DNA of 12,673 bases. Origin: Elusimicrobiota bacterium (GTDB taxonomy: Bacteria > Elusimicrobiota > Elusimicrobia > UBA1565 > UBA9628). The stretch's first letter is position 1. The number at the start of each line of letters is the position of its first letter. The stretch spans positions 1 to 12,673 of the forward strand of contig JAMPYD010000025.1 of NCBI GenBank assembly GCA_023700845.1. The letters are read 5' to 3'. The position numbers and the translations under genes are program-made. A model generated the notes under the pieces. That model ran no database searches and was not told the origin of the DNA. It saw only the letters and a program-made list of their open reading frames with translations. This document shows positions 5,874-12,491 of the stretch, in pieces.

Positions 5874-6598
5874 CGGGGCGGGCGCGCCTTGATCAGCGCG
5901 GCCGGGTAGCCGATGTCGAGAACCTTGAGCGCGCCGACGGACGCCTTGGCGTGCGGCGCCAGCAGCCCGCGCTTGGGCAGGCCCAAGGTCAAGGTCAGGT
6001 CCGCGACGACGAAGACGCCGCTGTGATAGCCCGTGTCGGGGTGGATGCCCGAGGGGATGTCCACCGCGACGACGGGCTTCTTGGCCTGGGTCAGCTCCTT
6101 GATCATGTGGTGGATGGCGCCCGCGGGCTTGCCGGTGGCGCCGGTGCCCAGGAGGGCGTCGATCGCGAGATGGCACCAGGCGAGGGCCTTGTCGAGGCCC
6201 GAGCCGGGGCCGGCGGAGGTGACCGTGACGCCGGCGGCCTGCGCGCGCGCGAGGTTGACGCTCACGAGCTCGGGATACTTCCCCGCGCCGTCGTTCTTGG
6301 GAGGGCAGAGGAACGCGGCGACGGTGGCGCCCCCCTCCGCGAGATGACGGGCGGCGACGAGGCCGTCGCCCCCGTTCGCGCCGCGGCCGCAGCAGACCAC
6401 GATCTTCGCCTGCTTGACCGAGAGGCCTTTCTCGGCGAGGAACGCCGCGCACTCCGCGGCGACGGCCTTGCCCGCGTTATCCATGAGATCGAGCGCCTTG
6501 ACGCCGTGCTTCTCGGTCGCGGCCGCGTCGAGCGCGCGCATCTCGGCGGCGCCGACGACCGGGAGGCCCTCCCAGACGTCCGGGATCGGGGCCTTCAT
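5870..6598 (-). CDS. nnrE: NAD(P)H-hydrate epimerase
   Basis: A 242-aa YjeF N-terminal-type protein that interconverts the R and S epimers of hydrated NADH/NADPH as part of nicotinamide nucleotide repair. Motifs seen: an N-terminal helix around AAEMRALDAAATEKHG, LMDNAGKAVA, the nucleotide loop GRGANGGDGLVAARHL (71-86), IDALLGTGATG (146-156), AVDIPSGIHPDTG (178-190) and LTLGLPKRGLL. The usual GNNGGDG has Ala74 in place of the first Asn. The protein stops after the epimerase domain, so the fused dehydratase (YjeF C-terminal half) found in many bacteria is absent and would have to be encoded elsewhere. The start overlaps the stop of the Yip1-like gene (ATGA) and the stop overlaps the start of the cyclophilin gene (GTGA). 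Confidence 0.93.
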   Translation of the reverse strand: MKAPIPDVWEGLPVVGAAEMRALDAAATEKHGVKALDLMDNAGKAVAAECAAFLAEKGLSVKQAKIVVCCGRGANGGDGLVAARHLAEGGATVAAFLCPPKNDGAGKYPELVSVNLARAQAAGVTVTSAGPGSGLDKALAWCHLAIDALLGTGATGKPAGAIHHMIKELTQAKKPVVAVDIPSGIHPDTGYHSGVFVVADLTLTLGLPKRGLLAPHAKASVGALKVLDIGYPAALIKARPPR

Positions 6599-7170
6599 GC
6601 CCAGGAGCGCAGCGCGGAGAGCACCCAGCCGAGCGTCGCGAGGAAGGCCATCAGGAGGACGACGAGCACGCCGGCGAGATAGGGCAGGCCCAGCGTCAAC
6701 CAGGCTCGCCCGCCGCTGATGCCGTACTCGTCGCGGATGCCCCGCGCCTTGTAGGACAGCGACCACAGGCCGACGAAGAAGAAGACGAGGCGCAGGCTCC
6801 AGGTCGGATTCGAGAACGCGGCCTGGCAGGCCAGGATCAGCGGCACCGCCGACAGCCAGGCCAGCTCGGACAGGCCGAGATGGACGAACAGGGCGCGGGC
6901 GTCGCCGCGCGCCCCGCCGAGCTCCAGGATGAGATGAAGCACCGCCGTCGCGACGAAGGTCATCACGGAGTGCCACAGCAGGGCCAAGGCGAGGCCGGGC
7001 CAGCCGAAAGGGAACGTCGCCCGGCCCGCGAGCGCGTGGGCCACGTACAGGCTCGCCGCCCCGAGCAGGATGGCGAGCAGGCCCAGCGCGGCCGGCCGGC
7101 GCTGGCGGATCAGCGCCGAGGCGTGGGCCCGGTCCTCGAAAAAGTCGTAGACGAGCTCGACGGCGTCCAT
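6595..7170 (-). CDS. Yip1-like integral membrane protein
   Basis: 191 aa with a soluble N-terminus of about 25 residues (DAVELVYDFFEDRAHASALIRQRRP) followed by about five hydrophobic helices, near residues 27-50, 57-82, 90-116, 121-141 and 158-187. The short N-terminal segment that ends in an Arg-rich patch, and the five-helix layout, resemble bacterial Yip1-domain proteins, whose function is not established. It starts directly after the sppA stop (TAG then ATG, zero spacing) and ends in an ATGA overlap with nnrE, so it belongs to the same transcript. The Yip1 assignment is from topology and general feel rather than a sharp motif. Confidence 0.7.
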   Translation of the reverse strand: MDAVELVYDFFEDRAHASALIRQRRPAALGLLAILLGAASLYVAHALAGRATFPFGWPGLALALLWHSVMTFVATAVLHLILELGGARGDARALFVHLGLSELAWLSAVPLILACQAAFSNPTWSLRLVFFFVGLWSLSYKARGIRDEYGISGGRAWLTLGLPYLAGVLVVLLMAFLATLGWVLSALRSWA

Positions 7171-8208
7171 CTACCAGCCTCCGGACCAGGCGTAAAGGAG
7201 GCCGCGCGGCAGCGCGGGGGCCGCGTTGACGGTCACGCCCCCGCCGCCGAGGCCGAAGGTCAGGCGCGCGCGCGTCTCGAGGAGCTCGAAGATGTCGTTG
7301 AGCTTCTCCGTGTCGCGGCGCACGCGCGGCTTCTCGTCCTTGATGCCGCCCAGCTCCGCGGCGAGCTTCGTGGCGTCGAAGGAGTCCCCGAGCACGTCGA
7401 CGAGGCCCGCCTCCTTCGCCTGATTGCCGCTATAAATGCGGCCGTCGGCCAACGGCCGGACCTGCTCGACCGTCATCTTGCGGCCGTCGGCCACGGCCTG
7501 CACGAACTGGCCGTAGGCGTCGTCGATGAGGCTCTGAAGGATGGCCCGCTCCTCGGGCGTCATGGGGCGCGCCGGAGAGCCGATGTCCTTGTGCTTGCCG
7601 GACTTGATCGGGTCCTGCTTGTAGCCGACCTTCTGGAAAAGCCCTTCCAGGTTGGACACGGAGAAGATCACGCCGATCGAGCCCGTGATCGTGCCCGGGT
7701 GCGCGACGATCTTGTCGCAGGCCGCGCCGAGGTAGTAGCCGCCGGAGGCGGACACGTCGCCGAACAGCGCGACGAAGGGGATCTTCTTCTCCTTCTTCAC
7801 GCGCTGGATGCGCATGTAGATCTCCTGCACCGCCCCGACGCTGCCGCCGGGGGAGTTGATGTCGAGGACGATGGCCTTGACGCCCTTCGTCTCGGCGAGC
7901 TGCTCGATGCGCCGCGACCACTGCTCCGCGCCGCGCTCCCAGGGCTTGCCCGACTCGGAGGCCATGATCGGCCCGCGGATCGACACCCAGCCGACCGTGT
8001 CCTTCGGCTTCAAATTGAGGAGGCTCTTCGCGTTGCCGCCGCGGCCCTTCGGCGCGTCGCCCTTGGATTTCACGACGAGGAACACCGCGGCCAGCAGCGA
8101 CACGGCGTGCAGGACGATCAGGGCGGCGATCAGGCGGCGCTTGATCCGGCGCGGGCTGAGCTGGTGCGGCTCGAGCGGGGCGCCGGGGTTCTCGGGGATC
8201 GGGTCCAT
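7171..8208 (-). CDS. sppA: Signal peptide peptidase SppA (67K-half / short type)
   Basis: A 345-aa serine protease (S49 family) that degrades cleaved signal peptides in the membrane. A cytoplasmic N-terminus with RRIKRR precedes one membrane anchor (about residues 25-46). The protease core follows: VLDINSPGGSVGAVQEIY (114-131), DVSASGGYYLGAACDKIVAHPGTITGSIGV (151-180) with nucleophile Ser155, and IKSGKHKDIGSPARPMTPEE with general base Lys207. The Ser-Lys spacing of 52 is the same as in Bacillus subtilis SppA (Ser147/Lys199). Size and the single catalytic domain match the Bacillus type rather than the double-length E. coli enzyme. It has a strong Shine-Dalgarno (AAGGAG) that overlaps the stop of the upstream cyclase gene. 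The product ends with a Gly-rich, membrane-tolerant tail. Confidence 0.95.
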   Translation of the reverse strand: MDPIPENPGAPLEPHQLSPRRIKRRLIAALIVLHAVSLLAAVFLVVKSKGDAPKGRGGNAKSLLNLKPKDTVGWVSIRGPIMASESGKPWERGAEQWSRRIEQLAETKGVKAIVLDINSPGGSVGAVQEIYMRIQRVKKEKKIPFVALFGDVSASGGYYLGAACDKIVAHPGTITGSIGVIFSVSNLEGLFQKVGYKQDPIKSGKHKDIGSPARPMTPEERAILQSLIDDAYGQFVQAVADGRKMTVEQVRPLADGRIYSGNQAKEAGLVDVLGDSFDATKLAAELGGIKDEKPRVRRDTEKLNDIFELLETRARLTFGLGGGGVTVNAAPALPRGLLYAWSGGW

Positions 8209-8213
8209 GAAAG

Positions 8214-8219
8214 CTCCTT
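8214..8219 (-). promoter_or_regulatory. Shine-Dalgarno of sppA
   Basis: AAGGAG reads on the minus strand 5 bases before the sppA ATG, overlapping the TAA stop of the upstream GGDEF gene. It is the best ribosome binding site in the window and shows that the organism does use anti-Shine-Dalgarno pairing for internal operon genes. Confidence 0.8.
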
Positions 8220-9522
8220 AATTCGTACGGCGCAGGGCGTCGCTGTCGACGACCCTGTTGCGTCCGCCGGCCTTGGCCGAGTACAGCGCCGCGTCGGCCC
8301 TCGCGATCAGCTCCTCGGGCGTCGACGCGTCGCGCGGGAAGTGGGACACCCCGATCGAGATCGTCACCCGCAATTCCTCGAAGCCGACCGAGAAGAGCTC
8401 CGCCTCGATCGCGGCCCGGATCGCCTCGGCCTTGCGCAGCGCGCCGGCCGGCTCGGCCCGGGGCAGGACGATAGCAAACTCCTCGCCGCCGTAGCGCGCC
8501 ACGAAGTCTGTGTCGTAGACCAAGGAATTGAGGACCACCCCGATGCGCTTCAACACCTGATCGCCGAAAGGATGGCCGTAGCGGTCGTTCAAGCTCTTGA
8601 AATGGTCGATGTCGAGGAGCATCAGGCCGAAGGTGGTCTTGAACGTCTTGGCCCGGACGAGCTCCTCGGCGATCTTCTTGTCGAAGGCGCCCCGGCGGCG
8701 CACGCCGGTGAGGCCGTCGATCTCGGAGAGGCGCTCGACCTCCTGGAACAGCTTCACCCGGCGGAAGGCCACCCCGAGCTCGGAGACGAACGACTGCGTC
8801 TTGGCCAGCCACGCCGAGGCGTCGGCGCCCTCCGGCACGCGGGCGTAGAGGTAGCCGAGCAGCTCCTGCCCCTCCTTGATCGGCACGCCGACGGAGCGCT
8901 CGGGCTTCTCGAAGGCGCGCGGCGAGGCGGCGGTCGCGCCCTGCTCCTGCATCAGGCGCTCGAGCGTGGCCCACGCGGCGCCCGGCGAGGCGCGCAGGCC
9001 GCGCACGGCCAGCGGCCGGACCTCCCCCTCTCCGCGCAGGCCGGCGACGTACAGGGCGTATTCGACGCGCGGGCCGAAGTACTGCTCCAGGGCGCCCTCG
9101 ACGCGGGGCCGCGCCTCCTCCCAGGACATCGCCTCGGAGAGGCTCTTGACCATGCCGTACAGCGCCGTGGCCTCGCGGTGGGCGAGCTCGGCGTTGAGGC
9201 CCCGGGCCTTGAGCCCGCGCAGCTCCTCGGCCATGCGCTCGCGCTGGACGCGCACGCTCGCCAGGCGCTCGACGAGCCCGCTCTGCTCGGTCTCGCGCCG
9301 CCGGGCGAGCCGCCAGGAGAGAGCCGAGCCGGCGATCCCCCACGCCGCCGTCAGCGCGGCGCCGGCGCGCCCGGCCTCGGGAGCCGAGACGAGCAGGGCG
9401 GCGCCGGCCGCGAGCGCGGCGGCGAATATCGCGGACGCCGCGGCGGGACGCCGGGGGTAGGCCGCCCACAGCCCGACCGGGGGCAGCAGCGCGACGGCGA
9501 CGGACAGCCATTCGTGCGTCAT
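8218..9522 (-). CDS. Membrane diguanylate cyclase (GGDEF), degenerate I-site
   Basis: A 434-aa protein predicted to make cyclic di-GMP from two GTP. Two or three hydrophobic helices (about residues 5-22, 28-47, 55-70) anchor it. A charged coiled-coil stretch (about 72-118) and a GAF-like sensor region (about 120-255) lead into the GGDEF domain (about 262-425). DGLTGVRRRGAF, LLDIDHFKSLNDRYGHPFGDQVL and RYGGEEFAIVLPR (GGEEF at 345-349) are intact, as is the late SIGVSHFP and ADAALYSAK. The allosteric inhibitory RxxD motif five residues before GGEEF is YDTD (336-339): the Arg is lost, so feedback inhibition by c-di-GMP is probably weakened. Its ATG overlaps the stop of the upstream cyclase (ATGA). 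The GAF call is by layout, not by strong motif. Confidence 0.93.
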   Translation of the reverse strand: MTHEWLSVAVALLPPVGLWAAYPRRPAAASAIFAAALAAGAALLVSAPEAGRAGAALTAAWGIAGSALSWRLARRRETEQSGLVERLASVRVQRERMAEELRGLKARGLNAELAHREATALYGMVKSLSEAMSWEEARPRVEGALEQYFGPRVEYALYVAGLRGEGEVRPLAVRGLRASPGAAWATLERLMQEQGATAASPRAFEKPERSVGVPIKEGQELLGYLYARVPEGADASAWLAKTQSFVSELGVAFRRVKLFQEVERLSEIDGLTGVRRRGAFDKKIAEELVRAKTFKTTFGLMLLDIDHFKSLNDRYGHPFGDQVLKRIGVVLNSLVYDTDFVARYGGEEFAIVLPRAEPAGALRKAEAIRAAIEAELFSVGFEELRVTISIGVSHFPRDASTPEELIARADAALYSAKAGGRNRVVDSDALRRTN

Positions 9523-10835
9523 CCGACCACCTGGTTGCGGCCGCCGTGCTTGGCCTTGTACAGCCGCTCGTCGGCGACGCGCACGATCTGGGACGCCGTG
9601 GTCGCGTCCGTCGGGAATGACGCCACGCCCAGGCTCATCGTCGCGCGCGTCGGCGCGCCGTTGAAGACGAACGGCTCCTCGGCGATGCGCTGGCGGATGC
9701 GCTCGGCGACCTGGACGGCCTCCGAGCGCACGTAGTTGGGGAGGATGAGCGCGAACTCCTCGCCGCCGTAGCGGGCGGCGAAGTCCACCGGCCGCGCGAA
9801 GGAGCCCAGGATCGCGGCCAAGGTGCGCAGGAGCTGGTCGCCGGCCTGATGTCCGAACGTGTCGTTGTAGCGCTTGAAGTGGTCCACGTCGAGCATGATC
9901 AGAGACAGCGGCGTCTGGCTGCGGCCCGAGCGCAGGACCTCCTCCTGGAGCCTCTGCTGGAAGGCGCGATGGCTGTGAAGCTGGGTCAGCGCGTCGTGCG
10001 TGGCCTGGCGGTGCACGCTTTCATAGAGCCGGATGTTCTCGAGGGAGAGCGAGGCCATCGTCGCGAACAGGTCGGCGGTGCGGACCTCGTCGGGGCCGAA
10101 CGCGCCCGCGGCGTCGCTCTCGAGCTTGACGAACCCGGCGGCCTGGCGCATGACCTTCAGCGGAATCGCCACGCCGGAGACGAAGCGCGCGCCCGGAACG
10201 ACCTGGGCCTCCTGCTTCGAATCCTTGATCAGGACCGGCCCCCGGCGGCGCTGCGCCGCGAGCAGGAGGGGATCGTCGCCGGCGCCGCCGACGACGGAGA
10301 CCCGCGAGGCCGGGAAGCGGTCCTGCAGGATCGTGATCAGGCGGGACTGGACCTCGCGCCCGTCGAGGGTGCCCGACAGGCTCTTGGCCGCGTCGGACAG
10401 GTCGCGGCGCAGGCGCGTGTCCACGCCGACGGTCTCCTCGTACGAGCGGTAATACTTCAGGTCCCGCTCGTCGTCGCGGATCTGGTCCTGCAGGCCCATC
10501 TGCTCGAGCAGCATCTCGCGCTCGTCGGAGAACTGCCGGCCGCGGTGCGCGGCCTGCGCTCCCGCCAGGAGCCACAGCCCCCCCAGGCCCGCGGCGAGCA
10601 CGGGACGCGCCTCGGCCGAGCGGACCATCAGCACGGCCGCGACGAGGGTGGCCAGGAAGGTGAGGACGATCGGGGATTCACCGTCCTGCCTCAGGTCCGA
10701 CCAGAGCAGGCACAGGCCGCAGGCGGGAATGACGGAAGGCCCGAGCTCGGGGCGGGCGACGACGAGCAAAGTCAGCCCCGCGAAGAGCCCGTACGACCCC
10801 AGCAACGTCACGGCTCTCGAGCGCGAGTCGCCCAT
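9519..10835 (-). CDS. Membrane GAF-GGDEF diguanylate cyclase directly downstream of tmRNA
   Basis: 438 aa. An N-terminal membrane part has about four hydrophobic segments between residues 7 and 95. A coiled coil (about 100-150), a GAF domain (about 150-270, with VSGVAIPLKV and GFVKLES strands, and the TADLFATMASLSLENIRLY exit helix) and a GGDEF domain (275-436) follow. Catalytic motifs HDALTQLHSHRAF, LDVDHFKRYNDTFGHQAGD and RYGGEEFALILP (GGEEF 357-361) are complete, so it should be an active cyclase. RPVD (348-351) is a proper RxxD inhibitory site, unlike its downstream neighbour. The ATG at 10835 is chosen because the next upstream in-frame ATG (10874) lies inside the tRNA-like end of tmRNA. 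No Shine-Dalgarno is present; only five bases separate the start from the encoded CCA. It probably arose by duplication with the following gene or shares its pathway. Confidence 0.92.
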   Translation of the reverse strand: MGDSRSRAVTLLGSYGLFAGLTLLVVARPELGPSVIPACGLCLLWSDLRQDGESPIVLTFLATLVAAVLMVRSAEARPVLAAGLGGLWLLAGAQAAHRGRQFSDEREMLLEQMGLQDQIRDDERDLKYYRSYEETVGVDTRLRRDLSDAAKSLSGTLDGREVQSRLITILQDRFPASRVSVVGGAGDDPLLLAAQRRRGPVLIKDSKQEAQVVPGARFVSGVAIPLKVMRQAAGFVKLESDAAGAFGPDEVRTADLFATMASLSLENIRLYESVHRQATHDALTQLHSHRAFQQRLQEEVLRSGRSQTPLSLIMLDVDHFKRYNDTFGHQAGDQLLRTLAAILGSFARPVDFAARYGGEEFALILPNYVRSEAVQVAERIRQRIAEEPFVFNGAPTRATMSLGVASFPTDATTASQIVRVADERLYKAKHGGRNQVVG

Positions 10836-10840
10836 TAAAA

Positions 10841-11198
10841 TGGTGGAGGTGGCGGGATTTGCACCCGCGTCCAAACGGCGCCGACCGAGGTCACTACAGG
10901 CTTAGCCCATCCTCAATTTCGCCCAAGGAAAACCGATGGACGCGTGCTCCTTGGGCTAACCCCGTTCGGTCTTAGGCCCCCCGCCCACGGAATAACAGGG
11001 AAGGACCGCATCCTGCTCATTACACCGGCGACCCACCAGCAGGCGTCGTGGACCGGCGTGTGCTCACTGCGGTTTAGGCAGTGGCCCAGGCCAACTGAGT
11101 GTTGGCAGTTGTTGTTTGGTCCGGTTTTTAAGGGGCCCTGACCAACCCCTGCCTGCGACCGACGGCTCAACGACATTTGTCGAAGCTAGATCACCCCC
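10841..11198 (-). ncRNA. ssrA: Transfer-messenger RNA (one-piece tmRNA)
   Basis: A 358-base RNA that, with SmpB, rescues stalled ribosomes and tags nascent proteins for proteolysis. The ends form an alanine-type acceptor: GGGGGUG at the 5' end pairs with CACCUCC before an encoded ACCA, including the G3-U wobble read by alanyl-tRNA synthetase. The T-arm is GCGGG-UGCAAAU-CCCGC. The 5' and 3' parts pair further in (GCAGGC at 11156-11151 with GCCUGU at 10901-10896), as in tmRNA helix 2. A perfect 9-bp hairpin arm pair (10921-10929 with 10948-10956) lies in the pseudoknot-rich 3' half. A short reading frame for the tag peptide sits in the middle. It is transcribed from its own promoter and is followed, without a visible terminator, by a diguanylate cyclase gene. 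Confidence 0.96.
11074..11106 (-). other. tmRNA tag-peptide reading frame (ANTQLAWATA)
   Basis: After the unpaired CAACAACAACU stretch, the frame GCC AAC ACT CAG TTG GCC TGG GCC ACT GCC TAA encodes ANTQLAWATA and a stop. An Ala resume codon, a length of about ten residues and a hydrophobic C-terminal half fit known tags. The last residues are Thr-Ala instead of the usual Ala-Ala. The resume codon is inferred: the other two frames give no short tag with a plausible stop. Confidence 0.75.
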
Positions 11199-11206
11199 GA
11201 CAAGCT

Positions 11207-11235
11207 AGTATAACAGGGCGGGGCCCCGTCGGCAA
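11207..11235 (-). promoter_or_regulatory. ssrA promoter
   Basis: On the minus strand, TTGCCG (11235-11230), a 17-base spacer and TATACT (11212-11207) precede the mature tmRNA 5' end (11198) by 8 bases. It is a typical strong housekeeping promoter and likely drives the whole leftward operon down to the cyclophilin gene. The -35 box lies 5-10 bases before position 11240, in the gap behind the amidase stop codon. Confidence 0.8.
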
Positions 11236-11239
11236 GGGG

Positions 11240-12418
11240 CTATTCCGTCGGCGGAATCGGCCGGCGGTCGGCCGAGGCGAGCGGCTGATCGCCCGGCGCC
11301 GGCTCGGGGACCTTCACGTGCGCCGCGCTCGTGTTGCCCACGAGGTCGCGCGCCACGAAGCGATAGACCCCCGGCGCGGGCGGCACGGGGAAGCGCAGCG
11401 AGACGGGCGGCATCCCCGCGGCGGGCGCGGACCAGTCCTGCATCAGCGTCGTCGGCTTGCCGGCGGCGTCCTGGCGCCAGACCCGGACATGGGCCAGGCC
11501 GAGCGAATTCGTGTCCTTGATCTCGACCTCGTCGAGCAGCCCCGCCGAGGCCACCATCCAGATCTGAGGCGGGACGTCGTCGGCGACGAGGCGCATCAGG
11601 AATTCGCGGGGCGTCACCGCCTGTCCGGGAAAGCGCGCGTCGAATTCCGGGTAGGACGCGCTCTCGAAGTGCGGGCCGGGATCCTGGTGCGCGCGGGGCA
11701 GGCCCAGGTCGGCCTCGCCGTGCGTGAGGACGTGCGCGCGGTCGCGCGGCATGTCCGTCTCCTTGGCGATCGCCCGGATCAGCCACGCCACCGACGCGTA
11801 CATGCGCCAGTAGCTTTCGGGGGCCCAATCGGACTGCACGAAGGGGTTCGGTCCGGGCTGGCCGGACTCGGTCTCGATGCCGACCGAGGCGGCGTCGATG
11901 GCCGGGTTCTTCACGTGGTTGGCGATGTTCTCGATCCGGACCATGCGGATCACGCGCCCGTCGCGGCAGACCATGAAGTGCGCGGCCGTCTTCTGGCTCA
12001 GCAGCCACGACACGGTTCCCTCGCAGGCGCCCGGCTTGCCGGTCGCGCCGCCGGAGGCGTGCAGCACGACGTACTTGATGGCCCCGGCCTCGACGCGGTC
12101 GGCCGGCGTGACCCCGGTGTCGACGCGCCGCTTCTTCCTGTTGCGGCCGATCACGGTCCGGCTCATCTTCTCCATCCGGTCGACCATGTCCGCGTAATCG
12201 AAGTTGACCTGCTCCTCCTCCCGCAGGAGCCCTTCGGGCATCGGAGTCGAGATGTGGATCAGGTCGGGCACGGCGGCGCCGGCTTCGACGCCGAAGGCGC
12301 GGGCGTTCTCCTCGAGGGCGCGCCGCAGGTCCTCATGCGGGCCGCCCTGGGCCCGCGCGGCCTGGACGACGAGCAGCAGCGCCGCGGCCGGAAGCATGGC
12401 GGAGAGGAAGCGGACCAT
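11240..12418 (-). CDS. Secreted N-acetylmuramoyl-L-alanine amidase (Amidase_2/AmpD type) with C-terminal beta domain
   Basis: A 392-aa zinc amidase that cleaves the MurNAc-L-Ala bond of peptidoglycan, here probably in the periplasm. A signal peptide (about residues 1-23, cut after ARA) is followed by a 90-residue charged linker. The catalytic domain spans about 112-262: YVVLHASGG with zinc ligand His120, SQKTAAHFMVCRDGRVIRMV, NIANHV, SVGIETE (Glu182), VLTHGEADL with His233 and HQDPGPHF with Asp246. These match AmpD ligands by motif and order. Residues about 285-375 look like an Ig/fibronectin-type beta domain (LAHVRVWRQD, PPAPGVYRFVARDLVGNTSAAHVKV). The start is fixed by the signal peptide and by a -10 box 7 bases upstream; there is no Shine-Dalgarno. 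It ends 41 bases before tmRNA, with no U-tailed terminator between them, so some read-through into ssrA is possible. Confidence 0.92.
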   Translation of the reverse strand: MVRFLSAMLPAAALLLVVQAARAQGGPHEDLRRALEENARAFGVEAGAAVPDLIHISTPMPEGLLREEEQVNFDYADMVDRMEKMSRTVIGRNRKKRRVDTGVTPADRVEAGAIKYVVLHASGGATGKPGACEGTVSWLLSQKTAAHFMVCRDGRVIRMVRIENIANHVKNPAIDAASVGIETESGQPGPNPFVQSDWAPESYWRMYASVAWLIRAIAKETDMPRDRAHVLTHGEADLGLPRAHQDPGPHFESASYPEFDARFPGQAVTPREFLMRLVADDVPPQIWMVASAGLLDEVEIKDTNSLGLAHVRVWRQDAAGKPTTLMQDWSAPAAGMPPVSLRFPVPPAPGVYRFVARDLVGNTSAAHVKVPEPAPGDQPLASADRRPIPPTE

Positions 12419-12425
12419 TAGGCGC

Positions 12426-12455
12426 AGGATACTCCGCTTCGCGCCCGCGCGGCAA
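12426..12455 (-). promoter_or_regulatory. Promoter of the amidase gene
   Basis: On the minus strand, TTGCCG (12455-12450), an 18-base spacer and TATCCT (12431-12426) precede the ATG at 12418 by only 7 bases. The -35 box is the same hexamer as that of ssrA. It implies a leaderless amidase mRNA. Confidence 0.55.
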
Positions 12456-12463
12456 GGCCATAG

Positions 12464-12491
12464 GGCCCACCCGAGGGCGGTCCGGTGGGCC
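12464..12491 (-). terminator. GC-rich hairpin after the kinase gene, possible terminator
   Basis: Perfect 8-bp arms (GGCCCACC at 12491-12484 and GGTGGGCC at 12471-12464) with a 12-base loop begin right at the kinase stop codon. No U-run follows (CTATGG comes next), so it is either a weak or Rho-assisted terminator or merely a stabilising 3' hairpin. Confidence 0.4.

Noticed and set aside
6880..9735. 951-codon open frame on the plus strand
   Set aside because: It lies antisense to sppA and a GGDEF gene, both certain from motifs; its composition (Arg, Gly, Ala, His, Asp) is that of a high-GC antisense frame.
10836..10874. Extended start of the first GGDEF protein at 10874
   Set aside because: That start would place 13 codons inside the tmRNA acceptor and T-arm; the ATG at 10835 gives a better N-terminus directly before the first membrane helix.
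10841..10915. A separate tRNA gene with encoded CCA
   Set aside because: The T-arm and CCA are present but there is no anticodon arm nearby; the 5' acceptor half is 350 bases away, as in tmRNA.
11213..11229. GGGGCCCC palindrome between amidase and ssrA as a terminator
   Set aside because: It sits in the ssrA promoter spacer, has almost no loop and no U-run.
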